From: Duganella sp. BJB476
GTDB lineage: Bacteria > Pseudomonadota > Gammaproteobacteria > Burkholderiales > Burkholderiaceae_D
DNA length: 64,000 nt
Direction: 5' to 3'
Assembly: GCF_003416895.1 (NCBI RefSeq)
Contig: NZ_QVIO01000004.1
Coordinates: 496,001-560,000, forward strand
The position numbers and the translations under genes were made by a program. The stretch's first letter is position 1, and each line of letters opens with the position of its first letter. This document shows positions 19,092 to 28,343 of the stretch, piece by piece. Below the pieces are notes generated by a model. The model ran no database searches. It saw only the letters and a program-made list of their open reading frames with translations, and was not told the DNA's origin.

Positions 19092-19126
19092 AAAAAATGC
19101 CGTCATCGCGTGAGCGAGGACGGCAT
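19092..19126 (-). terminator. Terminator of the SWIB gene
   Basis: A hairpin with arms ATGCCGTC (19097-19104) and GACGGCAT (19119-19126) and an extra TCGC/GCGA inner stem. Read on the minus strand it is followed by a T run (bases 19092-19096), so it ends transcription of the gene at 19155-19547. Confidence 0.85.
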
Positions 19127-19154
19127 CCCGGCGCGGCTGTACTGGCCGCTGCGC

Positions 19155-19547
19155 TTATTTCAGGTGGTCGGAAATGAGCTTGGTCATTTCGAACATGGAC
19201 ACTTGTGCTTTGCCGCCGAACACAGCTTTCAGCTTGTCGTCGGCATTGATCATGCGGCGGTTGGCCGGATCTTGCAGGTCGAGCTTCTTGATGTAATCCC
19301 AGACTTTTTTGGTGACTTCGGTGCGTGGCAGCGGTGCGGCGCCAACTACGGCGGCCAGGGTGGCCGATGGCGTCATCGCTTTCATGAAGGCGGCGTTCGG
19401 TTTGCGCGGTGCGGCCGGTGCGGCTGCTTTTTTCACTGCTGCTGGCTTGGCTGCTGCTTTTGCGGGTGCTGCCTTTTTTGCGGCTGCCGGTTTCGCGGCG
19501 GCTTTCTTAGCTGGTGCTGCTGCTGGGGTTTTTTTGGCTGTTGCCAT
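19155..19547 (-). CDS. SWIB/MDM2 domain protein with histone H1-like tail
   Basis: A 130-residue protein. Residues 1-50 are almost only Ala, Lys and Pro (repeats such as KKAAAKPAA), like a eukaryotic H1 tail and the H1-like protein encoded at 40521. Residues ~52-130 form a SWIB domain (FMKAMTPSATLAAVVG, TKKVWDYIKKLDLQDP, INADDKLKAVFGGK, FEMTKLISDHL). SWIB domains occur in eukaryotic chromatin remodellers and in chlamydial and betaproteobacterial proteins. A DNA-associated, nucleoid role is likely but unproven. A GAGG-type ribosome site precedes the ATG and a dedicated terminator follows. Confidence 0.9.
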   Translation of the reverse strand: MATAKKTPAAAPAKKAAAKPAAAKKAAPAKAAAKPAAVKKAAAPAAPRKPNAAFMKAMTPSATLAAVVGAAPLPRTEVTKKVWDYIKKLDLQDPANRRMINADDKLKAVFGGKAQVSMFEMTKLISDHLK

Positions 19548-19738
19548 CTTCGAGCCTCCTTAACGAACACATGGAAAATTGCGCAATTGATCGCACCGGC
19601 TAATATTGGTGGTGATTTACCGAGTATGCAAGTGTTTTTCGCGTTTTTTCCCGGAAACACCACGTAAACACGGGCTTTCGCGGGGCAGCGCACCGTGGCG
19701 GCGCGCTTTTCCCTCTATGACGCAGGCTTTTCCCCAGC

Positions 19739-21106
19739 TTAGCGCATGCCCGGCATCATGCCCTTCATCGAGCGCATCATCTTCATCATGCCGCCGCCGG
19801 ACAGCTTTTTCATCATCGATTGCATCTGCTCGAACTGGGTCAGCATGCGGTTCACTTCCTGCACCTGGACGCCGGCGCCGGCCGCGATGCGGCGCTTGCG
19901 GGTGGCCTTGATCAGCTCCGGCTTGGCGCGTTCCTGCGGCGTCATCGAGTCGATGATGCCGACCATGCGCCGCACCTGCTTGTCGGCCTGGTCCATGTTG
20001 GCGCCGCCTGCGGCCTGCTGGAACTGCGCCGGCAATTTGTCCACCAGGCTGGCCATGCCGCCCATTTTCTTCATCTGGCCCAGCTGCGCCTTGAAGTCGT
20101 TCATGTCGAACTTGCCGCCCGACTTGACCTTGGCCGCCAGTTCCGCCGCCGCCTTGGTGTCGACGCCTTTGCGCGCCTCTTCCACCAGCGCCATGATGTC
20201 GCCCATGCCCAGCACGCGGCTGGCCATGCGCACCGGATCGAACGCTTCCAGGCCGTCCAGCTTTTCCGACACGCCGGCAAACTTGATCGGCTTGCCGGTG
20301 ATGTGGCGCACCGACAGCGCGGCGCCGCCGCGGGCGTCGCCGTCCAGCTTGGTCAGCACGATGCCGGTCAGCGGCAGCGCGTCGTTGAAGGCCTTGGCGG
20401 TGTTGATCGCGTCCTGGCCCAGCATGGCGTCGACCACGAACAGGGTTTCGATCGGCTTGACCGCCGCGTGCACGGCGGCGATTTCCTTCATCATCTCTTC
20501 GTCGATGCCCAAACGGCCGGCGGTGTCGATGATCAGCACGTCGTGGTAGTGCTTCTTGGCCCAGTCCAGCGCGGCCAGCGCGATGTCGACCGGCTTGTCC
20601 TGCGCGGTGGACGGGAAGAAGTCGGCGCCGACCTGGGCGGTCACCGATTGCAGCTGGGCGATCGCGGCGGGACGATACACGTCGGCCGAGACGGTCAGCA
20701 CTTTCTTTTTCTTTTCTTCCTTCAGGTACTTGGCCAGCTTGCCGACGGTGGTGGTCTTGCCCACACCTTGCAGGCCGGCCATCAGGATGATCGCCGGCGG
20801 CTGCTGGGCAAAGCTCAGCTGCGCGGCCTCGGGGCCGAGGTCGGCGCCCATGATGGCGGCCAGCTCGCGCTGCACCACGCCGACCAGGGCCTGGCCCGGC
20901 GTCAGCGAGGAGATCACTTCCTCGCCCAGGGCCTTTTCCTTGACCTTGGCGATGAATTCGCGCACGGCGGGCAGGGCGACGTCGGCCTCCAGCAGCGCCA
21001 GGCGCACTTCGCGCAGCATCTCGGCGGTGTTGGCTTCGGTCAGGCGGGCCTCGCCGCGCATGGTTTTAACGACCTTGGCAAGGCGTTGGGTAAGATTGTC
21101 TAGCAT
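19739..21106 (-). CDS. ffh: Signal recognition particle protein Ffh
   Basis: A 455-residue SRP54-type GTPase starting MLDNLTQRL. The N domain is followed by the GTPase domain with AGLQGVGKTTTVGKLA (G1), DTAGRLG (G3) and TKLDGDARGG (G4), then a methionine-rich M domain (MKKMGGMASLVDKL..., MMKKLSGGGMMKMMRSMKG) that binds 4.5S RNA and signal sequences. It delivers nascent membrane proteins to FtsY. An upstream in-frame start (21136) is not needed. Divergent from the accessory block that follows. Confidence 0.97.
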   Translation of the reverse strand: MLDNLTQRLAKVVKTMRGEARLTEANTAEMLREVRLALLEADVALPAVREFIAKVKEKALGEEVISSLTPGQALVGVVQRELAAIMGADLGPEAAQLSFAQQPPAIILMAGLQGVGKTTTVGKLAKYLKEEKKKKVLTVSADVYRPAAIAQLQSVTAQVGADFFPSTAQDKPVDIALAALDWAKKHYHDVLIIDTAGRLGIDEEMMKEIAAVHAAVKPIETLFVVDAMLGQDAINTAKAFNDALPLTGIVLTKLDGDARGGAALSVRHITGKPIKFAGVSEKLDGLEAFDPVRMASRVLGMGDIMALVEEARKGVDTKAAAELAAKVKSGGKFDMNDFKAQLGQMKKMGGMASLVDKLPAQFQQAAGGANMDQADKQVRRMVGIIDSMTPQERAKPELIKATRKRRIAAGAGVQVQEVNRMLTQFEQMQSMMKKLSGGGMMKMMRSMKGMMPGMR

Positions 21107-21189
21107 GATGAACCCGGAATGAACAGTGGCCGTCATTTTACCCCATCGGGCAGGTCGCGGGCGCCGGCGGGCCTGTTATCATTTACCGC

Positions 21190-21933
21190 ATGAACCGAGC
21201 GCACCTCTTCCTCTGCACAATGCTGGCGCTGGCCGGGCCGGCCGGCGCCGCCACCGTCAGCATGGCCTTCGGCGACAATCTGCCGCCCTTTATATTAGTG
21301 CGCGAGGATGCGGGCATCGAAGTGGAGGTGGTGCGCGAGGCGCTGGCCTACCGCGGCCACGTGTTGCAGGCGCGCTATTTGCCGATGGGCCGCATCCCGG
21401 TCACGTTCAAGGCGGGCGACATCGACGCCATCATGATGGACGTCGGCGAGGACATGACGCGGTATGGCGGCCACTACGGCGCCGCGCCGGTCATCTACGA
21501 CAACGTGTTTTATACGCTGGCCAGCCGCAAGCTGCAGATCCGCACGCCGCGGGACTTGCAGGGCCACAGCGTGAACGCCTTCGTCGGCGCGGCCGCGCGC
21601 TACCCGGCCTGGTTGCAGGCGCTGGTCCACAACCGCGACTATGTCGAGAACAATCGCCAGGAGGCGCAGCCGCAATTGCTGGCGCTGGGCCGCTACGAGG
21701 TGGTGCTGAGCGACCGCAGCATCTTCCAGTACTACACGCGGTTGCTCAGGCAGCGCCAGCCCGGCTTCGTGATGCCGGCGCTGGACGAGCACAGCTTCAC
21801 CCGCGCCGATCCCAACGACTACCGCCCGGTGTTCCGCGACGCCGCCATCCGCGACGACTTCAACGCCGGCCTGGCGCAGCTGCACAAGAGCGGCCGCTAC
21901 CGGGCGATCTACGACAAATACCTGAAGGACTGA
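21190..21933 (+). CDS. Periplasmic solute-binding protein, family 3-like
   Basis: A 247-residue exported protein: signal peptide MNRAHLFLCTMLALAGPAGA, then a type 3 extracellular solute-binding fold (FGDNLPPFILVREDAGIEVEV, KAGDIDAIMMDV, TPRDLQGHSVNAFVG). It ends with the typical helix FNAGLAQLHKSGRYRAIYDKYLK. No permease or ATPase gene accompanies it, so it may serve a distant transporter or a sensor. It is convergent with the NHL lipoprotein gene, only nine bases away. A 72-bp copy of its 3' end occurs at 24339-24410. Confidence 0.82.
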   Translation: MNRAHLFLCTMLALAGPAGAATVSMAFGDNLPPFILVREDAGIEVEVVREALAYRGHVLQARYLPMGRIPVTFKAGDIDAIMMDVGEDMTRYGGHYGAAPVIYDNVFYTLASRKLQIRTPRDLQGHSVNAFVGAAARYPAWLQALVHNRDYVENNRQEAQPQLLALGRYEVVLSDRSIFQYYTRLLRQRQPGFVMPALDEHSFTRADPNDYRPVFRDAAIRDDFNAGLAQLHKSGRYRAIYDKYLKD

Positions 21934-21942
21934 GTCGCGCCG

Positions 21943-24102
21943 TTACGGCAGCACCAGCCGCAGGATAGCGCCGTCGACCGCGATGGCAAAGGTGCCGGGA
22001 CCGGTGGCGACGATGCTGTTGGCTTTGCCCAGCAGCGCGTCGCCCGGCGCGCCCAGGCGCGTGCCGACCACCTTGGATTTGCCGGCCACCACGGTCTTGC
22101 TGCCGTCCGCGTTGCTGCGCACCACGGTGTTGTCCTGCACGGCGTAATGCAGGCCGTCCGGCGCCAGGTTGGCGCTGCCCGGCAGTGGCGGCGGGTCGTC
22201 GCTGCGCGGTGGCGCCAGTATGGTGCTGACCACGCCGGCCGGCGTGATCTTGCGCAGCCTGGCCTGGAAGTTGGTGATGCCGATGGTGATATTGGGCTCG
22301 GTCACATACAGGTTGTCGTCGGCGTCGATGGCCAGGTCTTCCGGGATGAAGAAGCGCGCCGCGCTGCCGGTGCCGTCGACTTGCAGCAGCGCATCGTGGG
22401 GGACGGCGGCGCCGGCAGCACCGGCGATCAGGGTGGTCTGGCCGTTGGCGTCGAGCCGGTAGACGGCACCGCCGCGATCGACGTTGGCGTCGTACTTCAG
22501 CGAGAAATACAGGCGGCCGCTGCGATCGACCGCCAGTCCCGTGATCAAGCCCATCTCGCGGTCGAGTATGGTGCTGACCTGGCCGGACGGCGTGGTCTTG
22601 CGCAGGACGGCGCGGTTGCTGGACTCGTCCAAATAGCGCTTGTCCCCGGTAGTGTCCCAGCGCAGTTCGACCGAATAGACATTGCCATCGCGGTCGGCAG
22701 CCAGGCGGCCCGGGCGATGGTAGCTGGCGGCGGCGCCTTGGCCGTCTTTGCCCTGCGCGCCGGTGTCGAGGCCCAGGCCGGCCAGCGGCGTGCGGCTGCC
22801 GTCGGGATTGACGGTGCGTAGCGTGTTGCGGTTGCCGACGATCAGCCGGCCGTCGATGGTGGCGTACAGCAGCTTGTCGGGCGACGGATAGCCGATCTCG
22901 TCCGCGTAGTACTGATTAGACTCAAGCGGCGCCGGCGCCGGGTCGCTCTCCACGTACAGCGTGGTGACGGTGGTGCCGCTGACTTTGCGGATGGCGTAGC
23001 CGCCGTCCTTTTTCGGCCGCTCCATCAGCAGTACGTTGCCGTCGCGGTCCAGCGTCAGGCTGCGGGCGCCATGCAGCACGGCGCCGCTGCCGTCGTCGGC
23101 TACGTCCTGCGGCTGGCCGCGCACCAGCGTTGAAATGGCGCCGTCCGGGGTGACCTTGCGCAGGCTGCCGTCGTCGATGACGAGCAGATTGCCGTCCCGG
23201 TCGCGCAGCATTTCGGTTGGATGGTCGAGGCGGGCGACCCCGGCCGGGCCGTCGACATAGCTGCGATTGCGGTAGTCGCCGGCGACCAATACCGTGTTGC
23301 CGTCCCCTGCGCCATAGCGGACGATGGCGGCATACGGTGCACTGTAGAGCAGGTAGACGTTGTTATTATCCGCCGCCATTTTTGTTGGACCAGAGACGAC
23401 GCCGTAATCCTTGTTGCCGCCGTCGCTTTTTCTGGCGTACAGGTGCAATTCATACTGCAGGATGCGGATGAAATATTGTGTCGTGCCGTCCGGCGAGGAG
23501 ACCATCGGGCCCCGGTCGTAGCTGTCGTCGCTGGCGATGGTGCTGACTGTGCCATCGGGGGTGAGCATGCGCAGGCGGCGGCCGCCGCCCAGGTAGACAT
23601 TGCCGGCGGCGTCGCCGCTGATGTCCGCGAGGCCGTCAAAGCGGACGTTGTCACCCTTGCCGTCCAGGTTGCCGCTGCCGCCGATGGCGCCGGCCACCAG
23701 CCACAGTCCGGGCGCCGGCGTCAGGGTCAGCGTGATGGACTTGCTCAGGCCGCCCGAACTGGCGGTGATGGTGACCGGCGTGTTGCGGTACACCGCGCCC
23801 GCCGGTGGCGGCGCATAGCTGACCGTGGCGCCGCTGGCGGCCGACAGGCTGCCGGCGCCGCCGGCAGCCAGCGTCCAGCTGACGCTGCCGGTGCCGTTGA
23901 GCGTGGCGTTTACGACCAGCGGCGCGGCGCCGGCCACCAGCTGGCTCGGCGCCGGCGACAGCTGTAGTTCGCTGGCGGTGGCTGGGGCGGGGGGCGGCGC
24001 GACGGCGCTGCCGCCACCGCCGCCGCAGGCGGTCAGCAGGGATGCCGAGAGGATCAGGCCACCGGCGTTGCGCCAGCTGCGGTAGCTAATGGGGTGAGGC
24101 AT
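21943..24102 (-). CDS. NHL-repeat lipoprotein (long paralogue)
   Basis: A 719-residue lipoprotein from ATG 24102: a signal peptide with lipobox LLTAC (Cys26) and a Gly-rich spacer. An Ig-like domain of about 100 residues (VSWTLAAGGAGSLSAASGATVSY) precedes a long array of NHL-type beta-propeller blades, each with a motif like DRDGNVYSVE, DADDNLYVTE or DRSGRLYFSL. Such propellers usually bind proteins or glycans at the cell surface. It is paralogous to the gene at 24407-25582: same lipobox, same Ig-like domain, same end (VLP). Longer upstream starts have no signal peptide at their N-terminus. Confidence 0.83.
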   Translation of the reverse strand: MPHPISYRSWRNAGGLILSASLLTACGGGGGSAVAPPPAPATASELQLSPAPSQLVAGAAPLVVNATLNGTGSVSWTLAAGGAGSLSAASGATVSYAPPPAGAVYRNTPVTITASSGGLSKSITLTLTPAPGLWLVAGAIGGSGNLDGKGDNVRFDGLADISGDAAGNVYLGGGRRLRMLTPDGTVSTIASDDSYDRGPMVSSPDGTTQYFIRILQYELHLYARKSDGGNKDYGVVSGPTKMAADNNNVYLLYSAPYAAIVRYGAGDGNTVLVAGDYRNRSYVDGPAGVARLDHPTEMLRDRDGNLLVIDDGSLRKVTPDGAISTLVRGQPQDVADDGSGAVLHGARSLTLDRDGNVLLMERPKKDGGYAIRKVSGTTVTTLYVESDPAPAPLESNQYYADEIGYPSPDKLLYATIDGRLIVGNRNTLRTVNPDGSRTPLAGLGLDTGAQGKDGQGAAASYHRPGRLAADRDGNVYSVELRWDTTGDKRYLDESSNRAVLRKTTPSGQVSTILDREMGLITGLAVDRSGRLYFSLKYDANVDRGGAVYRLDANGQTTLIAGAAGAAVPHDALLQVDGTGSAARFFIPEDLAIDADDNLYVTEPNITIGITNFQARLRKITPAGVVSTILAPPRSDDPPPLPGSANLAPDGLHYAVQDNTVVRSNADGSKTVVAGKSKVVGTRLGAPGDALLGKANSIVATGPGTFAIAVDGAILRLVLP

Positions 24103-24338
24103 GGTGTGGGCCTTAAAGAAATAGAACGGGATGCGAGTTGGCGCTGAGTGCGGTACGACCTGCTTGACGATCAGCGCATAGGTGGCCGGGCCTGCGCGCG
24201 CCAGGCCATGGTTTGCCATTCATTGACGACGCCGGCCGGCCGGTGTACGCGCAAAGATGGCAATATTGGCGGATTTTTAAAGCTGCGTATTGTAGGCTTT
24301 TTGTCGACGGGAGGCCAGGAGGCCCCGCCGGGTCTTGT

Positions 24339-24410
24339 AATGCCGGCCTGGCGCGACCGCACAAGAGCGGCCGCTACCGGGCGATCTGCGACAAATACCT
24401 GAAGGACTAG
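24339..24410 (+). pseudogene. 3' fossil of a duplicated solute-binding protein gene
   Basis: These 72 bases match the last 72 bases of the gene at 21190-21933 at about 65 of 72 positions, including the stop-codon position. They encode NAGLARPHKSG, then a close copy of the YRAIYDKYLKD ending. Nothing upstream resembles the rest of the gene; there is no signal peptide and no body. The fossil is convergent with the short NHL gene exactly as the intact gene is with the long NHL gene, so it is the remnant of a duplicated binding-protein/NHL unit. Confidence 0.85.
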
Positions 24411-25582
24411 TGCGGCAGAACCAGCTTGACGATGGCGTTGCCGGAGATGACGGCAAAGCTGTACAAGCCGGTCGGCACGATCGCCTGCGGCTGGTACAGG
24501 CCGCCGGGCAGGCTGCCCAGCACCGTGCCCTGCACGTTCGGCACGCCGGCCACCACGGTCTTGCCGCCGTCGGCCGCCACGCGGTAGACCACCGCGCTGG
24601 CGGCATCGACCGTGTAGGTGGCGCCGTCGGGCGCCGAGACGATGCCGGCCGGCAGGCTAGGAATGGTGCTGACCACGCCGGCCGCCGTCAGCTGGCGCAG
24701 CTTGTCGTTGTCGCGGATGTACAGCGTGCCGTCGGCGTCCACGCCCAGCAGCACCGGGTTCTGGAATTGCGCGCTGGCGGCCGGGCCGTCGACCTGCTGG
24801 TAGTCGAGCCACGGCGCAACGTAGCCGCCCGACAGCGTGGTGAAACTGTTGTTCTGCCACTTGCGCAGGGCGCCGCCCTTCGGCCGGTTTTCCAGCGACT
24901 GGATGCCGACTTCGCTGATATAGAACTGGTGGTTGCGGTCCACGGCCAGGCCGCTGACGGTGTTGACGCCGTCATATTGCTGGAACACGGTGGAGGTGGC
25001 ACTGGCCGTGACCTGGCGCAGGCTCAGGCCGTGGCCGCCGATAAAGGCGCCGCTGCTGCGGGCGTCGTCGGCGACGTACAGGTTGCCGTCGGCGTCGACC
25101 GCCAGCTGGGTCGGCTTCCGGAAGCGCGCGCCGGCGTTCGGTCCGTCGAGGTCGGCGTCCTGGGCGGTGGGCGTGGCGATCGAGCCGGCGATCAGGCTCA
25201 GGCCGGCCGGACCCGGGTCCGGGTACAGCGCCAGGTTGACGTTCTTGCTGACGCCGCCGGCGGTGGCGGTCACCGTCACGGTTGCCGGCTTGGCCACTCC
25301 GGCCGCCGGCGGCAGGTAGTTGACGCTGGCGCCGCTGGTGGCCGACAGTGTGCCGGCCGCGCCGGCCGCCAGGCTCCAGCTGACGGCGTCGCTGCTCGAC
25401 ACGGTGGCCGTCAGCGCCACCGGCTTGCCGCCGGCCAGGGTCTGCGTCGTTACTGCCGCCAGCGTGACGGTGGGCGGTACCGGCGGGGCCGACGTACCGC
25501 TGCTGCCGCCGCCGCAGGCGGTCAGTGCGGTGGCCAGCAACAGCGTGGGGATAGCGGGTGACAAGCGGGAAGACAGACGCAT
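24407..25582 (-). CDS. NHL-repeat lipoprotein (short paralogue)
   Basis: A 391-residue lipoprotein: signal peptide with lipobox ALTAC (Cys23), then an Ig-like domain (VSWSLAAGAAGTLSATSGASVNYLPP) nearly identical in plan to that of the gene at 21943-24102. A shorter set of NHL blades follows (DADGNLYVADD, DRNHQFYISEVG, DADGTLYIRDN) ending IVKLVLPH. It is roughly half the length of its paralogue, with fewer blades. The upstream region is AT-rich (ATTTATTAAATTAG) and likely promoter-bearing. Its stop overlaps the fossil of the binding-protein gene. Confidence 0.82.
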   Translation of the reverse strand: MRLSSRLSPAIPTLLLATALTACGGGSSGTSAPPVPPTVTLAAVTTQTLAGGKPVALTATVSSSDAVSWSLAAGAAGTLSATSGASVNYLPPAAGVAKPATVTVTATAGGVSKNVNLALYPDPGPAGLSLIAGSIATPTAQDADLDGPNAGARFRKPTQLAVDADGNLYVADDARSSGAFIGGHGLSLRQVTASATSTVFQQYDGVNTVSGLAVDRNHQFYISEVGIQSLENRPKGGALRKWQNNSFTTLSGGYVAPWLDYQQVDGPAASAQFQNPVLLGVDADGTLYIRDNDKLRQLTAAGVVSTIPSLPAGIVSAPDGATYTVDAASAVVYRVAADGGKTVVAGVPNVQGTVLGSLPGGLYQPQAIVPTGLYSFAVISGNAIVKLVLPH

Positions 25583-25749
25583 GTGAAACTCCTATTTATT
25601 AAATTAGAATGATTATGTATTAATAAAGTTCCGTCTTATTCACCAATTGTCACGACCGGCTGCCGGCCACCCTGTATTTTTTGTATTCTTGAAATTGTCG
25701 GCTGTTGGTATGATGCGATCACAAGACTATTCCTCAGGAGAGAGACGGT

Positions 25750-26724
25750 ATGAAACTGCATGCACGCTGCAAGGTGTTGGTGATGGCCGCGATGGTTGTT
25801 GCCGGTTCGGTCCAGGCGCAGGAAGTGGTTCGGCTGGGTAACCTGAAGTTCGCCCACTACGGCGCCGTCTCCTACATCAAGGAGATCGCCCCCAAGTGCG
25901 GCATCAAGGTCGAGGAGCGGGTGTTCGCCAAGGGACTGGATGTGATGCAGGGGATTATCGCCGGTGAGCTCGATGTCGGCACCACCGCGTCGGAGGCGGC
26001 CATCTCCGGCCGCGCCAGCGGCGCGCCCATCTTCGTGGTGGCCGGTTTCGCCAAGGGCGGCGCGCGCCTGGTCGGCCGTGCCGAGCTCAAGCTGAAAAGC
26101 GTCAAGGACCTGAAGGGCAAGAAGGTCGGCGTCACGCGCGGCGGCATCCAGGAAGTGCTGCTGCTGGCCGAGCTGCAGCAGGCCGGCCTGAGCGCCTCCG
26201 ACCAGCCGGGCAAGGACGTGCAGCTGATCTACCTGGCCTACGCCGACCTGAACCAGGCGCTGCTGGGCAAGAACATCGACGCCATGATGAACTCCGAGCC
26301 GCAGTCCTCGCAGGCTATCAACAAGGGCTACGGCAACGAGATCATCAAGCCTTACGACACCCCGATCGGCGAACCGGTACGCACCATGGTGATGACCGAG
26401 AAGTTCTATAAAGAGAAGCGTCCGCTGGCCGAGAAGTTCATGCGCTGCTTCGTCGAAGCCACCAAGACCTTCATCGAGCAGCCTGCCGTGGCCGAGAAAT
26501 ATGTGCGCGAGACGGTGTTCAAGGGCCAGATCAGCAAGGACGATTTCGACGACGCCATCGGCAATTCGCCGTACTCCTACGACATCACGCCCGAGCACAT
26601 CCAGATCACCACCGACGTCATGTTCAAGACCGGCGTCGGCCGCATGAGCAAGCCGCCCGCCGCCAAGGAATGGGTCAAGACCGATCTGCTGGACGCCGCC
26701 AAGAAAAGCCTGGGCGTCAAGTAA
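25750..26724 (+). CDS. ABC transporter substrate-binding protein, NitT/TauT type
   Basis: A 324-residue exported protein: signal peptide of about 23 residues (ending SVQA), then an NMT1/SsuA-like fold with LGNLKFAHYGAVSYIKEI, VMQGIIAGELDVGTTA, VKDLKGKKVGVTRGG and NIDAMMNSEPQSSQA. The family binds sulfonates, nitrate, thiamine precursors or aromatic anions; the exact ligand cannot be told. A strong ribosome site (TCAGGAGAGAG) precedes the ATG. The permease gene starts at the base after its stop. Confidence 0.88.
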   Translation: MKLHARCKVLVMAAMVVAGSVQAQEVVRLGNLKFAHYGAVSYIKEIAPKCGIKVEERVFAKGLDVMQGIIAGELDVGTTASEAAISGRASGAPIFVVAGFAKGGARLVGRAELKLKSVKDLKGKKVGVTRGGIQEVLLLAELQQAGLSASDQPGKDVQLIYLAYADLNQALLGKNIDAMMNSEPQSSQAINKGYGNEIIKPYDTPIGEPVRTMVMTEKFYKEKRPLAEKFMRCFVEATKTFIEQPAVAEKYVRETVFKGQISKDDFDDAIGNSPYSYDITPEHIQITTDVMFKTGVGRMSKPPAAKEWVKTDLLDAAKKSLGVK

Positions 26725-27546
26725 ATGGCCAAGTTCAATCTGAAGCAGGCCGGCGTCGGCCTGATCGTGCCGGCGCTGGTGATCGGCGTCTGGCAGCTGG
26801 TGTCGATGAAGGGCTGGGTCAATCCGCAGATGCTGCCGTCGCCGCTGGCGGTGCTGGAACGCTGGATCGCCTATCTGCTGCCGATCCAGCCGTACAGCCC
26901 GGAGCAGGGCAGCTGGCTGCTGTGGGCGGTGTCGGGCGAACTGATCGTCGACGCCCTCGGCAGCCTGTACCGCGTGGTGGTCGGCTTCGCCATCGGCGCC
27001 GCGCTGGCGTTGCCGCTGGGCCTGGTGATGGGCGCCAGCCAGACCGTGTACGCCTGGCTCAACCCGCTGATGCAGCTGCTGCGGCCGATTCCGCCGATCG
27101 CCTACATCCCCTTGTCCATCCTGTGGTTCGGCCTGGGCAATCCGCCGGCCATCTTCCTGATCGTGCTGGGCGCCTTCTTCCCGGTGCTGATGAACACCAT
27201 CGCCGGCGTGCGCCAGGTCGACAGCATCTACCTGCGCGCGGCGCGCAACCTCGGCGCCAGCGGCAGCACCATGTTCCTGCGGGTGATCCTGCCGGCCGCC
27301 GTGCCCTACATCCTGTCCGGCGTGCGGATCGGCATCGGCACCGCCTTCATCGTGGTGATCGTGTCCGAGATGATCGCGGTGAACAACGGCCTGGGCTTCC
27401 GCATCCTGGAGGCGCGCGAGTACTTCTGGTCGGACAAGATCATGGCCGGCATGATCACCATCGGCCTGATCGGCCTGATCATCGACACCGCCGTCAACAA
27501 GCTGAACAACCATCTGCTGCGCTGGCACCGCGGCCTGGAGAACTGA
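26725..27546 (+). CDS. ABC transporter permease, NitT/TauT type
   Basis: A 273-residue inner-membrane permease with about six hydrophobic segments. The cytoplasmic EAA loop is seen as RAARNLGASGSTMFLRVILPAAVPYI. PIPPIAYIPLSILWFGLG is typical of the SsuC/TauC family. It starts immediately after the binding-protein stop, and its stop overlaps the ATPase start (TGATG), so the three proteins form one transporter. Confidence 0.92.
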   Translation: MAKFNLKQAGVGLIVPALVIGVWQLVSMKGWVNPQMLPSPLAVLERWIAYLLPIQPYSPEQGSWLLWAVSGELIVDALGSLYRVVVGFAIGAALALPLGLVMGASQTVYAWLNPLMQLLRPIPPIAYIPLSILWFGLGNPPAIFLIVLGAFFPVLMNTIAGVRQVDSIYLRAARNLGASGSTMFLRVILPAAVPYILSGVRIGIGTAFIVVIVSEMIAVNNGLGFRILEAREYFWSDKIMAGMITIGLIGLIIDTAVNKLNNHLLRWHRGLEN

Positions 27547-28343
27547 TGAGCGCTACCCACATCGTCGTCTCGAACGTCAGCAAGGTGTTCCAGACCGCCG
27601 AGCGCCAGCTGGTGGCGCTCAAGGACATCGAGCTGGAAATCCCGCAGGGCCAGTTCGTCTGCCTGCTGGGGCCGTCGGGCTGCGGCAAGTCGACCCTGCT
27701 GAACGCGATCGCCGGCTTCGCGCCGCCGACTTCCGGCCGCATCGTCGCCGACGGCAAGGAAGTGACGGCGCCCGGTCCCGAGCGCGGCATGGTGTTCCAG
27801 GAATACGCGCTGTTCCCGTGGATGACGGTGGCCGACAACGTCGCCTTCGGCCTCGAGATCAAGGGCTTGCCCAAGGCCGAGATCAACGCCATCGTCGACA
27901 AGCTGCTGGCGATGCTGTCGCTGAGCGACTTCCGCAGCCGCTTCCCCAAGGACCTGTCGGGCGGCATGCGCCAGCGGGTTGCGATCGCCCGCGTGCTGGC
28001 GCTCGATTCGCCGATCATGCTGATGGACGAACCGTTCGGCGCGCTCGACGCGCTGACCCGCCGCAACCTGCAGGACGAGCTGCTGCGCATCTGGGCCGAG
28101 CTGAAGAAGACCATCATCTTCGTCACCCACAGCATCGAGGAAGCGATCTACCTGGCCGACCGCATCGTCGTCATGACCTACCGTCCCGGCACCGTCAAGC
28201 GCGACCTGATGGTGGAACTGCCGCGCATGCGCGATCCGGCCTCCGCCGAGTTCAACGCCCTCAAGCGCGAACTGGGCCAACTGGTGATGGAAGAACAGCA
28301 ACGCCATCACAACGACGAGCTGCGCATGGCAGCCGTCGACTGA
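27546..28343 (+). CDS. ABC transporter ATP-binding protein, NitT/TauT type
   Basis: A 265-residue ATPase starting MSATHIVVSNVSKVF. Walker A GPSGCGKST is at 42-50, the Q loop in MVFQEYALFPW, the signature LSGGMRQR, Walker B in IMLMDEPFGALD and the H loop in FVTHSIEEA. It powers uptake through the adjacent permease. The last gene of the three-gene unit; the next gene starts 22 bases later and belongs to a different functional group. Confidence 0.94.
   Translation: MSATHIVVSNVSKVFQTAERQLVALKDIELEIPQGQFVCLLGPSGCGKSTLLNAIAGFAPPTSGRIVADGKEVTAPGPERGMVFQEYALFPWMTVADNVAFGLEIKGLPKAEINAIVDKLLAMLSLSDFRSRFPKDLSGGMRQRVAIARVLALDSPIMLMDEPFGALDALTRRNLQDELLRIWAELKKTIIFVTHSIEEAIYLADRIVVMTYRPGTVKRDLMVELPRMRDPASAEFNALKRELGQLVMEEQQRHHNDELRMAAVD

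Noticed and set aside
24213-24410. 65-residue open frame ending in the binding-protein-like tail
   Set aside because: Only its last 72 bases resemble a real gene; the first two thirds are unrelated, so it is scored as a fossil, not a gene.
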